Below, piece after piece: positions 17,246-26,177 of a stretch of DNA of 64,000 nt. The notes beneath the pieces were generated by a model that did no database searches, was not told the DNA's origin, and saw only the letters and a program-made list of their open reading frames with translations. Numbering within the stretch: position 1 is the first letter of the stretch; each line of letters begins with the position of its first letter. The translations under genes were made by a program, and so were the position numbers. Origin of the DNA: JANWYT01 sp034437555 (GTDB lineage: Bacteria > Chloroflexota > Anaerolineae > Aggregatilineales > Phototrophicaceae). The stretch is from assembly GCA_034437555.1 (NCBI GenBank), contig DAOTTQ010000086.1, positions 1-64,000 of the forward strand, in the 5' to 3' direction.

Positions 17246-18703
17246 CTAACGATGTTTTTGTAAAGCACGCTCATAACACTGTATATATTGTTTCGCGCTT
17301 TTATGCCAGTCAAAATCTTGGCTCATGGCGCGTTCTTGCATCTTTCGCCACGCATTGGGACGCTTACGATAGGTTTCTACCGACCAACGCAACGTTCCTA
17401 GTAGGGCTTCGCTGGTTTCCCAGTTGAACACAAATCCTGTGCCAATGTCTCCTTCCCCATTATCGTAGTTTTCTACGGTATCCGCCAACCCGCCTGTTTC
17501 TCTTACAAGGGGCAACGCGCCATAACGCATGGCAATCATTTGTCCCATCCCACACGGCTCAAAGTGGCTTGGCATTAGGAAAATATCACTAGAAGCATAA
17601 ATTTGCTGGGCAAGCGCACCATGATAGGTTAAGAAAGCCCGCGCACGCCACCCAAAATCGCCCACCAAACGCCGTACCGCTTGCTCAAGGTCGGGTTCAC
17701 CTGTGCCAAGCACCACAAATTGCGCGTCGGTGTCAATCAATAAACGGCGCAACGCAGGCACAGCCAAATCTAGCCCTTTTTGGGTGGCAAGCCGCGTCAC
17801 CATACCAATTAACGGCACATCATCACGCACAGGCAAGCCCGACTCTGATTGCAAGAAACGCTTATTTTTAATACGTTCTTCGGGCGCATTTTCTGTGTTG
17901 TATTGGTGCGCGACAAGCTTATCTGTTTCGGGGTTCCATAACGCCATATCCAGCCCGTTTAAGATGCCCATCAGGTCGGCTTCACGGTCACGGATGATGC
18001 CCGCCAGCTCATAGCCGGCATACGGGTATTTAATTTCTTCGGCATAGCGAGGGCTAACGGTGGTGACCATATCGGCATAGGCAATCCCCACCCCCAGCAG
18101 GTTATCGCCCAAGCCGTATTGTTGCACTAGCGGATGTGTACGCCCACTAATGCCCGCCTCAAACAGATACTCGCTCACGTAATTGCCCTGATAGGCAATA
18201 TTGTGAATGGTTATCACGGTAGCAATCCCCGACCATTCGCGCATCCAACGGGCTTCTGACAGCAAAAATGGCAAAAGTGCCGTGTGCCAGTCATGCACGT
18301 TCACCACATCGGGTTTCCAGTTTAGGCGGTCTTGCAATTGCCAAATGAACGCCATCGCTGCCTGATTAAACCAAATGAAGCGCGGTGCATCCCAATCCCA
18401 TGTGGTGTAAACGGTTTCTTCTTCACCAATAAACGGAAAGCCCTGCAAGAAGTAAAACGTTACGCCGTCGTAGTCACAGGTATACACGCGCACACCACTT
18501 CTGCCTTGCCGATGGTCAAATTGATACGCAAAAAGGGGCTTTATATTGTATTTCTCGTGGGCAATCATGCCATAACCCGGCAAAAGAACGCGAGCATCTA
18601 CGCCTTCGCGCTTTAGAGCCGCAGGAAGCGACCCCGTTACATCCGCCAAACCCCCAACCTTTGCAAATGGAACTGCTTCCGCGCTCACCATTAGCACGTT
18701 CAT
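17246..18703 (-). CDS. glgA: Glycogen synthase (ADP-glucose, GT5)
   Basis: A 485-residue retaining glycosyltransferase that extends alpha-1,4-glucan using ADP-glucose. The N-terminal motif KVGGLADV (15-22) binds the ADP-glucose, and the C-terminal region carries the ETGGLADTV loop of GT-B enzymes. The length matches the family (about 480). The start has AGAGGG close upstream. It lies between the branching enzyme gene and glgC, and is separated from the former by a hairpin with a U-tract that may lower its expression relative to the first gene. Confidence 0.96.
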   Translation of the reverse strand: MNVLMVSAEAVPFAKVGGLADVTGSLPAALKREGVDARVLLPGYGMIAHEKYNIKPLFAYQFDHRQGRSGVRVYTCDYDGVTFYFLQGFPFIGEEETVYTTWDWDAPRFIWFNQAAMAFIWQLQDRLNWKPDVVNVHDWHTALLPFLLSEARWMREWSGIATVITIHNIAYQGNYVSEYLFEAGISGRTHPLVQQYGLGDNLLGVGIAYADMVTTVSPRYAEEIKYPYAGYELAGIIRDREADLMGILNGLDMALWNPETDKLVAHQYNTENAPEERIKNKRFLQSESGLPVRDDVPLIGMVTRLATQKGLDLAVPALRRLLIDTDAQFVVLGTGEPDLEQAVRRLVGDFGWRARAFLTYHGALAQQIYASSDIFLMPSHFEPCGMGQMIAMRYGALPLVRETGGLADTVENYDNGEGDIGTGFVFNWETSEALLGTLRWSVETYRKRPNAWRKMQERAMSQDFDWHKSAKQYIQCYERALQKHR

Positions 18704-18735
18704 CTTGCCCTCTTTCGTGTGATGTCGTAATTCTT

Positions 18736-18767
18736 AAAAATGGGCAAAAGCGTGTGCTTCTGCCCAT
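18736..18767 (-). terminator. Attenuator-like hairpin between the branching enzyme gene and glgA
   Basis: On the minus strand a 12-bp stem (18767-18756 pairing with 18751-18740, one G-U pair) with a four-base loop is followed directly by five T. It has the form of an intrinsic terminator but sits within the operon, 33 bases upstream of glgA. Confidence 0.7.
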
Positions 18768-18779
18768 GTAAGTGTATTT

Positions 18780-20597
18780 TTATGCCCCAAACCAGCGATA
18801 GTCTATGTCAGCGAATACTTTGTCAAGTTCCCACATTTCTTCTGCAAATGCCACATCAGGCGCATTGGCATCAAGGCTATCGACTAGCCTCTTAAAGCGT
18901 TCTACGTGCTGGCTAAAGCGTTGGATGGCGTATTCACGCGCTTGCCCTGTGGTCACTAAAAAGGGCCAATCCGAGCTTTGCAACAAGAGCAGTTCACGGG
19001 CAGCTTGTTTTAGCACCTTTAGTTCGCCTTCGTTGGGGCTGGTATATTTCTTTGCCAAGCCTTCCATACGGGCTTCCGCTTCGTAGATGGGTTGCCACAT
19101 CCAATGCGTTTCGCCATTGTCCCATGTAAAGTGTGTGCCACCTGCACCCCAAGACCCTTCGGGAATATGAAGCACTTCGGTGGGGGGATATTCAGTGATG
19201 TATTGGGTCGCGGTCATTAGCTCCACATCGTCACTTTGTGCCAGATGCTTTAGCACCTTCCCTAGCCACTGCACGCCCTCAAACCACCAATGCCCAAAGA
19301 GTTCGGTGTCATAATTAGAGGCAATCAAGCCAAATTTGCCCGTTTGTTGGTGATAATCACGCAGTAAATCGCCCACCAAGTGCGCAAAGTGTTCGGCGTG
19401 TTGGTCAACTTTATATTCTGCCCATTCGGGATGATAGTAATCTTTGTGGGCAAGGTCTACTTTCGCACCCGTAACGCGCCAATACTGCAAGCCACTAGTG
19501 CCAGCTTTCTTATGGAACTCGCGGTAATCAAAGTCACCGGGATAGCCCCAATCTGCACTCCATACTTGTTGCCCTGTGCTATTGTTGCGCCCAATCACGG
19601 CAACCCCACTATGTTCTTCGGTGCTTGTGCCTGCGGTGGTATCGCTAACGTAGTAAGGGCTAAAGGTGGTTGCGGTGCGCTTTGGCATTTGTTTACTGGT
19701 AGGAATCACATAACGGCGTTTAATTGAACCGTAAGGTCCAATCACATCACCTGCCGCCACGCCTACAGGTTGCCCACCCGTGATGGTGTGTGTTTCAGAG
19801 AAGAATACCTTAATGCCGTTTTCGGCTAAAAAGCGTTCGATGCCAGGGCGCAGTGTGCCTTCTTCGTTAACATACGCGGGACGATAGGCACATTCAGGAA
19901 GCCAAATGCCCGTAGGTTTGCGCCCAAAAAGCCGTTCATAGCTTCGGATGCCCGTTTTAAGCTGTGCGTCAATGGAACTATCACGCCCTAGCAGGGGCAA
20001 ATAGCCGTGTGTTGCCGCACAAGTGATAATTTCGATGTAGCCTTCATCTTGTAATTGCTTAAACGCGCCGATGATGTCGCCGTTAAAACGCTGATGAAAG
20101 GCGCGTTTGACATTGGTATACCAGTCTTTATACCAACCCGCCAAGAAGTAAAGATGAGAGTCGCCAACCACCGTATTGCTGTCTGTTGTTTCTGTGGTGT
20201 TTACAACCACCGAAGCCTTGCGTGAAACAGGCTCGTTTTTGCCTTCGGGGTGAGTGATGGCGGGTGTTTCTGAAACCGTCTTAAGAGGCGTTGCACTGGG
20301 GGGTAGAAAATGCGCCATGTCTTTTTGGGCGGCTTCTATTTTGGCATCTAAGTATTCGTCAAAGTGTTCAAGTACGGTTTTATCAGCCAGTTGTTCGCCC
20401 AAAATAGGCGTAATGCCAATGGTCAGCTTAAACGAAATACCCTGCTCTTTAAGGTCATAGAGCGTTTCCAAAAGTGGCACATACGTTTCGCTAGCTGCCT
20501 CATGAATCCATTCTTCACCGTGGGGCCAACGCCCCGCCAAACGTGCATAAGGCAAATGGCTGTGTAGAACGAAGGTAAACGCGCCGTTTGTTGTCAC
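18780..20597 (-). CDS. 1,4-alpha-glucan branching enzyme, GH57 family
   Basis: A 605-residue GH57 enzyme that cuts alpha-1,4-glucan and re-attaches the piece by an alpha-1,6 bond, doing the job of GlgB. The nucleophile is E235 in WLPECAYRP, and D430 in SNYDTELFGHWWFEG is the acid/base. The HSHLPY motif near residue 12 is typical of the family. The C-terminal helical domain (about 460-600) is that of GH57 branching enzymes. An insert of about 45 residues (98-146) rich in T, V, E and P separates the first strands and is unusual. It starts at GTG with AGGAG eight bases upstream, heads the glycogen operon and has its own promoter. Confidence 0.92.
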   Translation of the reverse strand: MTTNGAFTFVLHSHLPYARLAGRWPHGEEWIHEAASETYVPLLETLYDLKEQGISFKLTIGITPILGEQLADKTVLEHFDEYLDAKIEAAQKDMAHFLPPSATPLKTVSETPAITHPEGKNEPVSRKASVVVNTTETTDSNTVVGDSHLYFLAGWYKDWYTNVKRAFHQRFNGDIIGAFKQLQDEGYIEIITCAATHGYLPLLGRDSSIDAQLKTGIRSYERLFGRKPTGIWLPECAYRPAYVNEEGTLRPGIERFLAENGIKVFFSETHTITGGQPVGVAAGDVIGPYGSIKRRYVIPTSKQMPKRTATTFSPYYVSDTTAGTSTEEHSGVAVIGRNNSTGQQVWSADWGYPGDFDYREFHKKAGTSGLQYWRVTGAKVDLAHKDYYHPEWAEYKVDQHAEHFAHLVGDLLRDYHQQTGKFGLIASNYDTELFGHWWFEGVQWLGKVLKHLAQSDDVELMTATQYITEYPPTEVLHIPEGSWGAGGTHFTWDNGETHWMWQPIYEAEARMEGLAKKYTSPNEGELKVLKQAARELLLLQSSDWPFLVTTGQAREYAIQRFSQHVERFKRLVDSLDANAPDVAFAEEMWELDKVFADIDYRWFGA

Positions 20598-20634
20598 TAG
20601 GGTTACTCCTCACAATTTTCTCATCTTGTCTGTG

Positions 20635-20663
20635 ATTCTAACCATTGCTAGGCACAATAACAA
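20635..20663 (-). promoter_or_regulatory. Promoter of the glycogen operon
   Basis: On the minus strand TTGTTA (20663-20658) and TAGAAT (20640-20635) are 17 bases apart, about 38 bases upstream of the GTG start of the GH57 gene. It allows expression independent of the two-component genes upstream. Confidence 0.65.
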
Positions 20664-20691
20664 GTTATATGGACGTTTTGCACAAAAACGG

Positions 20692-21951
20692 TTACGGGGC
20701 TAGGATGTTCGGTATAAACGCAGGTATCCCTAACGTAAACACGCTGCCTTCATGTTGCTTGGATTGTGCCACCAAATAGCCCCCATGAGCCTGTGCAATC
20801 GTTCTGGCAACGTACAATCCTTGCCCCAGTCCGCGAGGGTCTAGGCGTTTGCCTGCGCGGGTACGTGGCTCACCCCGATAAAATAGCTCGAAAATATGGG
20901 GCAGTTCCTCATCACTAATGCCCACCCCGCTATCAGCCACATCAATCACCACGTGGGGCGTTTGGCTGTGGGCATCGTGGCGGGCGCGAATGCTAATGTG
21001 CTGGTTGGGTTCGTTATACACAATGCTATTACGAATAAGACTACTTAACGACCAGCGCAAATGCTTTTCATCGCCATTCACCACCAAAGAGCGCACATCA
21101 CGCATCATCAAACGAATGTCTAGCTTGGCATCGGCAATCTCATCAGAAAATTCGTCTACAAGGTCGATGAGCAATCGCTCTAAATCTATCGCTTCGTGGC
21201 GCACTTCAAATTGACCGCTACTCATCGCGCTAATGTCTATCATTTCGTTGACCATGCGGTCTAAAACGTCCACATTACGGCTAATGAGTTCTAGCATACG
21301 CCTATTTGGGGCTTTGCCCTCTGGGGTATTGAGTAGAATTTCGCTAGCAACACGCATGGGCGCAAGGGGCGTGCGTAGCTCATGAGAAATGTGTGTTACA
21401 AAGCTATTCTTTAGCCGATACGATAGCTCATCTTGGGTGATGTCCTTTAGCAAAATCAGCGTGCCAAAGCGTTGCCCGTTGTCGCTGGCAAGTGCCACCA
21501 ATTGCGCCCCAATTAGGCGATTGTCCACTTGCACACGATACGGTTCGCCCAAGGGCGTTAGCTCTTGGGAAACAGATTCAACATCACGATAGGCATTTAG
21601 CAAGCCCCCTATTTCGCTTGTCCAAAAACGGCGTTCACTGCCCAAAAGCGCAACGCTAGCGGGGTTCATCATTACCACACGCCCCTCTAGGTCTTGCAAA
21701 ATCACGCCCTCGCTAATGTTATTCAGGATGGCTTCTAGGCGTTCTGTTTGCATTTTGCTGTTCTTTAGCATCCGCCGTAGCTGGCGCGCGCGTTTTTCCA
21801 TTTGGGCATATTCTTCGGCGCGGTCTTGCTGGGCTTTACGCCAGTTTAGACCGCGATACAACCGCGAGAACAGCGTTTCGGTGGCATTACCAAACTGAAA
21901 GATACGCTGAAACGTGCTTCCTAGTTCGGGGGGTGTGGGTGAATTTGTCAT
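20692..21951 (-). CDS. PAS-domain sensor histidine kinase
   Basis: A 419-residue kinase without membrane segments. An N-terminal coiled coil (about 40-72) leads into a PAS domain (about 72-172), the dimerisation box SHELRTPLAP with H190, and a catalytic domain with N-box (around SSLIRNSIVY), DSGVGI and GLGQGLYVAR. It is soluble, so it senses an internal signal. Its gene begins nine bases after the response regulator stop, which makes the pair cognate. The glycogen operon follows in the same direction after 94 bases; a control link is possible but unproven. Confidence 0.92.
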   Translation of the reverse strand: MTNSPTPPELGSTFQRIFQFGNATETLFSRLYRGLNWRKAQQDRAEEYAQMEKRARQLRRMLKNSKMQTERLEAILNNISEGVILQDLEGRVVMMNPASVALLGSERRFWTSEIGGLLNAYRDVESVSQELTPLGEPYRVQVDNRLIGAQLVALASDNGQRFGTLILLKDITQDELSYRLKNSFVTHISHELRTPLAPMRVASEILLNTPEGKAPNRRMLELISRNVDVLDRMVNEMIDISAMSSGQFEVRHEAIDLERLLIDLVDEFSDEIADAKLDIRLMMRDVRSLVVNGDEKHLRWSLSSLIRNSIVYNEPNQHISIRARHDAHSQTPHVVIDVADSGVGISDEELPHIFELFYRGEPRTRAGKRLDPRGLGQGLYVARTIAQAHGGYLVAQSKQHEGSVFTLGIPAFIPNILAP

Positions 21952-21960
21952 GGCGATGTC

Positions 21961-22362
21961 CTACTTTTTACTGGCGATTACATCGTCTAAAATACGCTTT
22001 AGTTCTAAAAAATCGGGTAATGGCTTGTTGATAATTTTATCCACGCCAAAATCACGCATCATCACCGCACGTTCTTCTTCACTAAGCACAAACGCCGTCA
22101 TCAGCACAATGGGGATATTGCCCACATGCTTTGTCTGGCGGATGCGCTTTGCCACTTCGTTGCCCCAATGCCCTGGCATACGGATGTCCATCAGGGCAAA
22201 TTCGGGCAGGGGGGTGATGTGAGAGCCGTTGTCAATGCTTTCCAAAAAGTCCCAAGCCTTTTGTCCACTTTCAAAAAGTAGTGGCGTATGCCCCCAGACT
22301 TGCGCCATTGTTGCCACCAGCATTCGGATGTCTGTTTCATCTTCCGCTATCAACCAATACAC
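21961..22362 (-). CDS. Response regulator receiver protein
   Basis: A 133-residue receiver domain alone: the acidic cluster AEDET, the phosphoacceptor Asp in ALMDIRMPG, Thr in LMTAF and Lys in NKPLP. It starts at GTG (22362) with GGGAGG nine bases upstream. As no DNA-binding domain is present, the output must be through partner proteins. It forms an operon with the PAS kinase and is transcribed divergently from the glycine riboswitch. Confidence 0.9.
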   Translation of the reverse strand: MYWLIAEDETDIRMLVATMAQVWGHTPLLFESGQKAWDFLESIDNGSHITPLPEFALMDIRMPGHWGNEVAKRIRQTKHVGNIPIVLMTAFVLSEEERAVMMRDFGVDKIINKPLPDFLELKRILDDVIASKK

Positions 22363-22394
22363 TGCCTAAACCTCCCGATTAACGAATGTTCTCT

Positions 22395-22424
22395 ATTATA
22401 CCCAATGCTGAGGTAAAGTGACAA
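22395..22424 (-). promoter_or_regulatory. Promoter of the two-component operon
   Basis: On the minus strand TTGTCA (22424-22419) and TATAAT (22400-22395) are separated by 18 bases, 33 bases upstream of the regulator start. Confidence 0.75.
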
Positions 22425-22461
22425 ACACACACTCCCCTCTGCCTATTCTCATCCGCACATC

Positions 22462-22490
22462 TTGCACAAGCCCTTCATCCTTGTTACAAT
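22462..22490 (+). promoter_or_regulatory. Promoter P1 upstream of the glycine riboswitch
   Basis: TTGCAC (22462-22467) and TACAAT (22485-22490) are spaced by exactly 17 bases. Initiation around 22497 would begin the transcript at the aptamer. Confidence 0.75.
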
Positions 22491-22496
22491 AACCTT

Positions 22497-22622
22497 CACT
22501 GGTGAAGAGAGCGTTCTATGGACACACTTCATAGAAACACCGAAGGGGCAAATCACTCAAAAAGCGTGATGAAACTCTCAGGTTAAAGGATTTACCACAC
22601 TTGCATCTCTGAAGGCTAACGA
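22497..22622 (+). ncRNA. Glycine riboswitch (gcvT motif), single aptamer
   Basis: The conserved signature strings of the glycine aptamer occur in order: GAAGAGAGCG near 22503, ACCGAAGGGGCAA near 22540, CTCTCAGGTTAAAGGA near 22576 and a closing TCTCTGAAGG. Only one copy is present, where many natural examples are tandem. It precedes the glycine cleavage genes, so glycine is expected to turn them on by preventing formation of the terminator just downstream. Confidence 0.88.
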
Positions 22623-22624
22623 CA

Positions 22625-22658
22625 GGGCGCACAAGACTTAATACTTGTGCGCCCTTTT
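22625..22658 (+). terminator. Riboswitch expression-platform terminator
   Basis: A perfect 11-bp stem (22625-22635 with 22644-22654) is followed by TTTT. It lies immediately after the aptamer, as expected of a transcriptional expression platform. Confidence 0.88.
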
Positions 22659-22661
22659 GCG

Positions 22662-22690
22662 TTGGGTAGTTTATCATGGGCTGTTATAAT
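22662..22690 (+). promoter_or_regulatory. Promoter P2 between riboswitch terminator and gcvH
   Basis: TTGGGT (22662-22667) and a perfect TATAAT (22685-22690) are 17 bases apart. Transcripts from here would bypass the riboswitch and keep a basal supply of GcvH and GcvP. Confidence 0.65.
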
Positions 22691-22753
22691 AACCCTTGAA
22701 TGTAACGCCTTTCCCTATCCAACAAATGAACGTTTATTTAAGGAGTAACGCAC

Positions 22754-23146
22754 ATGGCAGACCTAAAATACCCCAGTGATTTGAAATATGCTAAAAGTGA
22801 TGAGTGGGTACGCCTAGACGGTGACATTGCCACACTCGGCATTAGCGACTATGCCCAAGACGCGCTAAACGACCTTGTGTACATTCAGTTTAAGCCCGTT
22901 GGCACAAGCCTTGAGGCAGGGGGCGAAGTGGCAGAAGTAGAAAGCGTTAAAGCTGCTTCTAGCATTTATAGCCCACTCGCAGGCGAAATTATTGAAGTGA
23001 ACACTAGCCTAGAAGATGCCCCCGAAACCATCAACGCGGATGCCTATGGCAACGGTTGGCTCGTCAAAATCAAGGTCAGCGACCCCTCTGCACTCGCAGA
23101 GCTTATGGACGCAGAAGCCTACAAAACCTATTGTGAATCACGCTAG
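22754..23146 (+). CDS. gcvH: Glycine cleavage system H protein
   Basis: A 130-residue lipoyl carrier that takes the aminomethyl group from the P protein to the T protein. The lipoylated residue is K66 in ESVKAAS, in the usual fold context EVAEVESVKA...YSPLAGEI. The length fits the family (about 130). AAGGAG lies nine bases before the ATG. It is the first gene behind the riboswitch and is followed by the two halves of the P protein. Confidence 0.96.
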   Translation: MADLKYPSDLKYAKSDEWVRLDGDIATLGISDYAQDALNDLVYIQFKPVGTSLEAGGEVAEVESVKAASSIYSPLAGEIIEVNTSLEDAPETINADAYGNGWLVKIKVSDPSALAELMDAEAYKTYCESR

Positions 23147-23179
23147 AAACTTAGCACCGCGCCAAAAATGTCATCGTGG

Positions 23180-23206
23180 GGGCATGGTGTTTTACTCGTC
23201 ATGCCC
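23180..23206 (+). other. Stem-loop between gcvH and gcvPA
   Basis: GGGCATG (23180-23186) pairs perfectly with CATGCCC (23200-23206). There is no T-run, so it is more likely an mRNA-processing or stability element that sets the gcvH:gcvP ratio than a terminator. Confidence 0.45.
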
Positions 23207-23268
23207 TTATTGCCAAAAAATCACGTCAATCATTAAGTAACGTTAGGGATAGGTAGAAAGAAAACAGG

Positions 23269-24600
23269 ATGAGCGGTTACATTCCCCACACCGAACTAGA
23301 ACGCCAACAAATGCTTGCAACCATTGGCGTAACCACCATTGAAGATTTGTTTGAAGCCGTACCCGCAAAGTATCGCTTCCCTAAGCTAGACCTGCCCAAA
23401 CCCATGAGCGAAATGGACATTGTGGCAGAAATGAACGCCCTTGCCCAAGCCAACGAACACGCGGGCGAATTTGCGCTCTTTCGTGGGGCAGGCGCGTACC
23501 ACCACTTTAGCCCTAGCGCCGTAAATCATTTGCTGTTGCGTGGCGAATTTTACACCGCCTATACGCCCTATCAGCCCGAAATGTCACAAGGCACGCTGCA
23601 AGCCATCTTTGAATACCAGTCCATGATGTGCGCCCTAACAGGCATGGATGCCGCTAACGCCAGCCACTATGACGGCGCAACCAGCCTTGCAGAAGCCGTA
23701 ACCGTGGCGTTACAAGTGACCGATAAGCGCAAAAAGATTGTGCTTCACCACGCCATTCACCCCCAATATCGTGAAGTGGTACGCACTTACTATCAAGGGC
23801 GTGATGTCACATTTGCGGGTGACAATGCCCCTCATACCCAAGCAGACTTTGAAGCCCTTATTGATGGCGATACGGCAATGGTCGCGGTCTCTTACCCCAA
23901 TTTCTTTGGACAAATAGAGGACTTTAGCACGCTTGCCGATAAAGTTCACGCAGCAGGGGCGTTATTTGTGGTGGTCGCTAACCCAATGGCATTGGGCATG
24001 TTTAAGTCACCCGGTAGCATGGGCGCGGATATGGTCGTGGGCGAAGGGCAACCTTTGGGCGTGCCTCTTAGCTTCGGGGGTCCTTATGTCGGTTTCTTTG
24101 CCACCAAAACCAAGTATGTCCGCAAGATTGCCGGGCGCATTGTGGGTCAAACTGTTGATTCTGAAGGACGGCGTGCCTATGTGATGACGCTTCGCCCCCG
24201 TGAACAAGACATTCGCCGTGACAAAGCCTCTTCTAACATTTGCACCAATCAAGGCTTGATGGCGTTAGCGGTGTGCATTTATGTTTCGCTGTTGGGCAAA
24301 AACGGCATGAAGAAAGTCGCCGAACTAAATTATCACAAGGCGCACTATGCCGCCAAACAAATTAACGCGCTTGAAGGCTTTAGCGTGGATATGAGCAAAA
24401 CCTTCTTTAACGAATTTGTGGTGAAATGCCCCAAACCGGTCAGCGAAATCAACCAAGCCCTGATTACAGAAGGCATTGTGGGCGGGTATGACTTGGGCAT
24501 TGATTACCCTCACCTTAAAGACCACATGCTAGTTTGTGTTACCGAGATGAACAGCAAAACCGAAATTGACACCCTGTTAAGCGTTTTAGAGACAGTTTAG
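23269..24600 (+). CDS. gcvPA: Glycine dehydrogenase (decarboxylating) subunit 1
   Basis: A 443-residue alpha subunit of the split P protein. With GcvPB it binds glycine on PLP, releases CO2 and passes the aminomethyl group to GcvH. Family features include the N-terminal YIPHTELERQQML and the FRGAGAYHHFSP and YDGATSLAEAV segments. The beta subunit gene follows 11 bases later. The split form is common in thermophiles, Firmicutes and Chloroflexota; proteobacteria have one long P protein. The 122-base gap to gcvH holds only the stem-loop. Confidence 0.95.
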   Translation: MSGYIPHTELERQQMLATIGVTTIEDLFEAVPAKYRFPKLDLPKPMSEMDIVAEMNALAQANEHAGEFALFRGAGAYHHFSPSAVNHLLLRGEFYTAYTPYQPEMSQGTLQAIFEYQSMMCALTGMDAANASHYDGATSLAEAVTVALQVTDKRKKIVLHHAIHPQYREVVRTYYQGRDVTFAGDNAPHTQADFEALIDGDTAMVAVSYPNFFGQIEDFSTLADKVHAAGALFVVVANPMALGMFKSPGSMGADMVVGEGQPLGVPLSFGGPYVGFFATKTKYVRKIAGRIVGQTVDSEGRRAYVMTLRPREQDIRRDKASSNICTNQGLMALAVCIYVSLLGKNGMKKVAELNYHKAHYAAKQINALEGFSVDMSKTFFNEFVVKCPKPVSEINQALITEGIVGGYDLGIDYPHLKDHMLVCVTEMNSKTEIDTLLSVLETV

Positions 24601-24611
24601 GAGACGGCGTA

Positions 24612-26126
24612 ATGGTAGAACTTATGAGTAAGACCCCGCCCACACCCCTTGAACCCCTGATTTACGATGTCAGCGTGTCGGGGCGTTCGGGGGCAAATTT
24701 GCCCGATTGTGATGTGCCAGAAAGCCCATTACCCACAGAATTACTTCGTGGTGAACTACGCTTGCCAGAAGTAAGTGAGCTGCAGGTGGTACGCCACTTC
24801 TTAAAACTTAGCCAGCTTAACTATGCCATCGACAAAGGTTTTTACCCCTTAGGGTCTTGCACGATGAAGTACAACCCCAAGGTGAACGAAGACATGGCGC
24901 GCGTCGCGGGCTTTGCCCACCTTCACCCCCTTGCCGACAACGAATCTTCACAAGGCGCGTTGGCATTGATGTATGAATTGCAACAATGGCTTGGCGAAAT
25001 TGTGGGTTTTGAAGCAGTATCGCTTTCTCCTGCGGCAGGCGCACACGGCGAATTTGCGGGCATCCTAATGATTCGCAAGTATCACGTTGAGCGTGGCGAC
25101 CTAAAGCGCACCAAGATTCTTGTGCCTAATAGCGCACACGGTACAAACCCCGCCACCGTTACCATGGCAGGCTATGAGGTCATTGAACTACCCGCCGAAG
25201 CCAACGGCAACGTTGACCTAGAAGCCCTTAAGCGCGTGTGTGATGAGCGCGGTGACGAAATTGCTGGCATGATGATTACCGTCCCCAATACGCTGGGTTT
25301 GTTTGAAGCTCCCATTGTAGAAGTCATCGACCTTGTACACAGCATTGGTGGCTTGATGTACATGGACGGCGCAAACATGAACGCGCTTATGGGTGTGGTA
25401 AAGCCTGGCGAACTGGGTTTTGATGTGCTTCACTATAATCTACACAAAACATTCTCTACCCCTCATGGGGGGGGTGGTCCTGGCTCTGGTCCGGTGGGCG
25501 TAAATGCCAAACTTAAACCCTATCTGCCGGGGCCCATTGTCGAAATTGTGGAACCTGCCACCGATGATGAACCCCCACTTTACGGGCTAGTGATGCCAGA
25601 AAAAAGCATTGGGCGTATGAAAGCCTTCCAGGGCAACTTTGGGATGCACGTCCGCGCTTATGCTTACATTCGCGCTTATGGCGATACGGGGATTCGTGAT
25701 GTGAGCCGTCACGCGGTGCTTAACGCCAATTACATCCGCGCCCGCCTGATGGATACCTACAAAGTGCCGTATAACCGCTTCTGTGGGCATGAATTTGTCA
25801 TTGAAGCCCGCATAGACGGTGCGCCCGACATTCACGCGTTGGACATTAGCAAACGCTTGATTGACTACGGGATTCACCCCCCCACCAATTACTTCCCGTT
25901 GATTGTGCCAGAAGCCTTGCTGATTGAACCCACCGAGACCGAAGCCAAAGAAACGCTGGACGAATTTATTGAGGTGATGAAAATCATTGCCCACGAAGCA
26001 AAAACACAGCCCGAATTGCTACATAATGCGCCCGTCAACGCGCCTGTGCGCCGTTTGGATGAGGTGCGCGCTGCCAAGCAATTGGTGCTGTGTTGTGCGC
26101 CAGCATTGCCAGAAGCAGGCGACTAA
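24612..26126 (+). CDS. gcvPB: Glycine dehydrogenase (decarboxylating) subunit 2
   Basis: A 504-residue beta subunit of the split P protein, carrying the PLP cofactor on K279 in HYNLHKTFSTPHGGGGPGSGP. Other family strings are YPLGSCTMKYNP and SPAAGAHGEF. An ATG at 24612 is preceded by GGAG; a second in-frame ATG lies at 24624. It is the last gene of the operon and is followed by a strong terminator. The T protein gene needed to complete the system is not in this window. Confidence 0.95.
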   Translation: MVELMSKTPPTPLEPLIYDVSVSGRSGANLPDCDVPESPLPTELLRGELRLPEVSELQVVRHFLKLSQLNYAIDKGFYPLGSCTMKYNPKVNEDMARVAGFAHLHPLADNESSQGALALMYELQQWLGEIVGFEAVSLSPAAGAHGEFAGILMIRKYHVERGDLKRTKILVPNSAHGTNPATVTMAGYEVIELPAEANGNVDLEALKRVCDERGDEIAGMMITVPNTLGLFEAPIVEVIDLVHSIGGLMYMDGANMNALMGVVKPGELGFDVLHYNLHKTFSTPHGGGGPGSGPVGVNAKLKPYLPGPIVEIVEPATDDEPPLYGLVMPEKSIGRMKAFQGNFGMHVRAYAYIRAYGDTGIRDVSRHAVLNANYIRARLMDTYKVPYNRFCGHEFVIEARIDGAPDIHALDISKRLIDYGIHPPTNYFPLIVPEALLIEPTETEAKETLDEFIEVMKIIAHEAKTQPELLHNAPVNAPVRRLDEVRAAKQLVLCCAPALPEAGD

Positions 26127-26137
26127 CCGCTAAAGAC

Positions 26138-26177
26138 AAAAACGGGCGACTCTTTTAACGAGGTCGCCCGTTTTTTT
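26138..26177 (+). terminator. Rho-independent terminator of the gcv operon
   Basis: A 13-bp stem (26138-26150 with 26163-26175, GGGCGAC core) is followed by a run of T to 26177. Confidence 0.92.
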
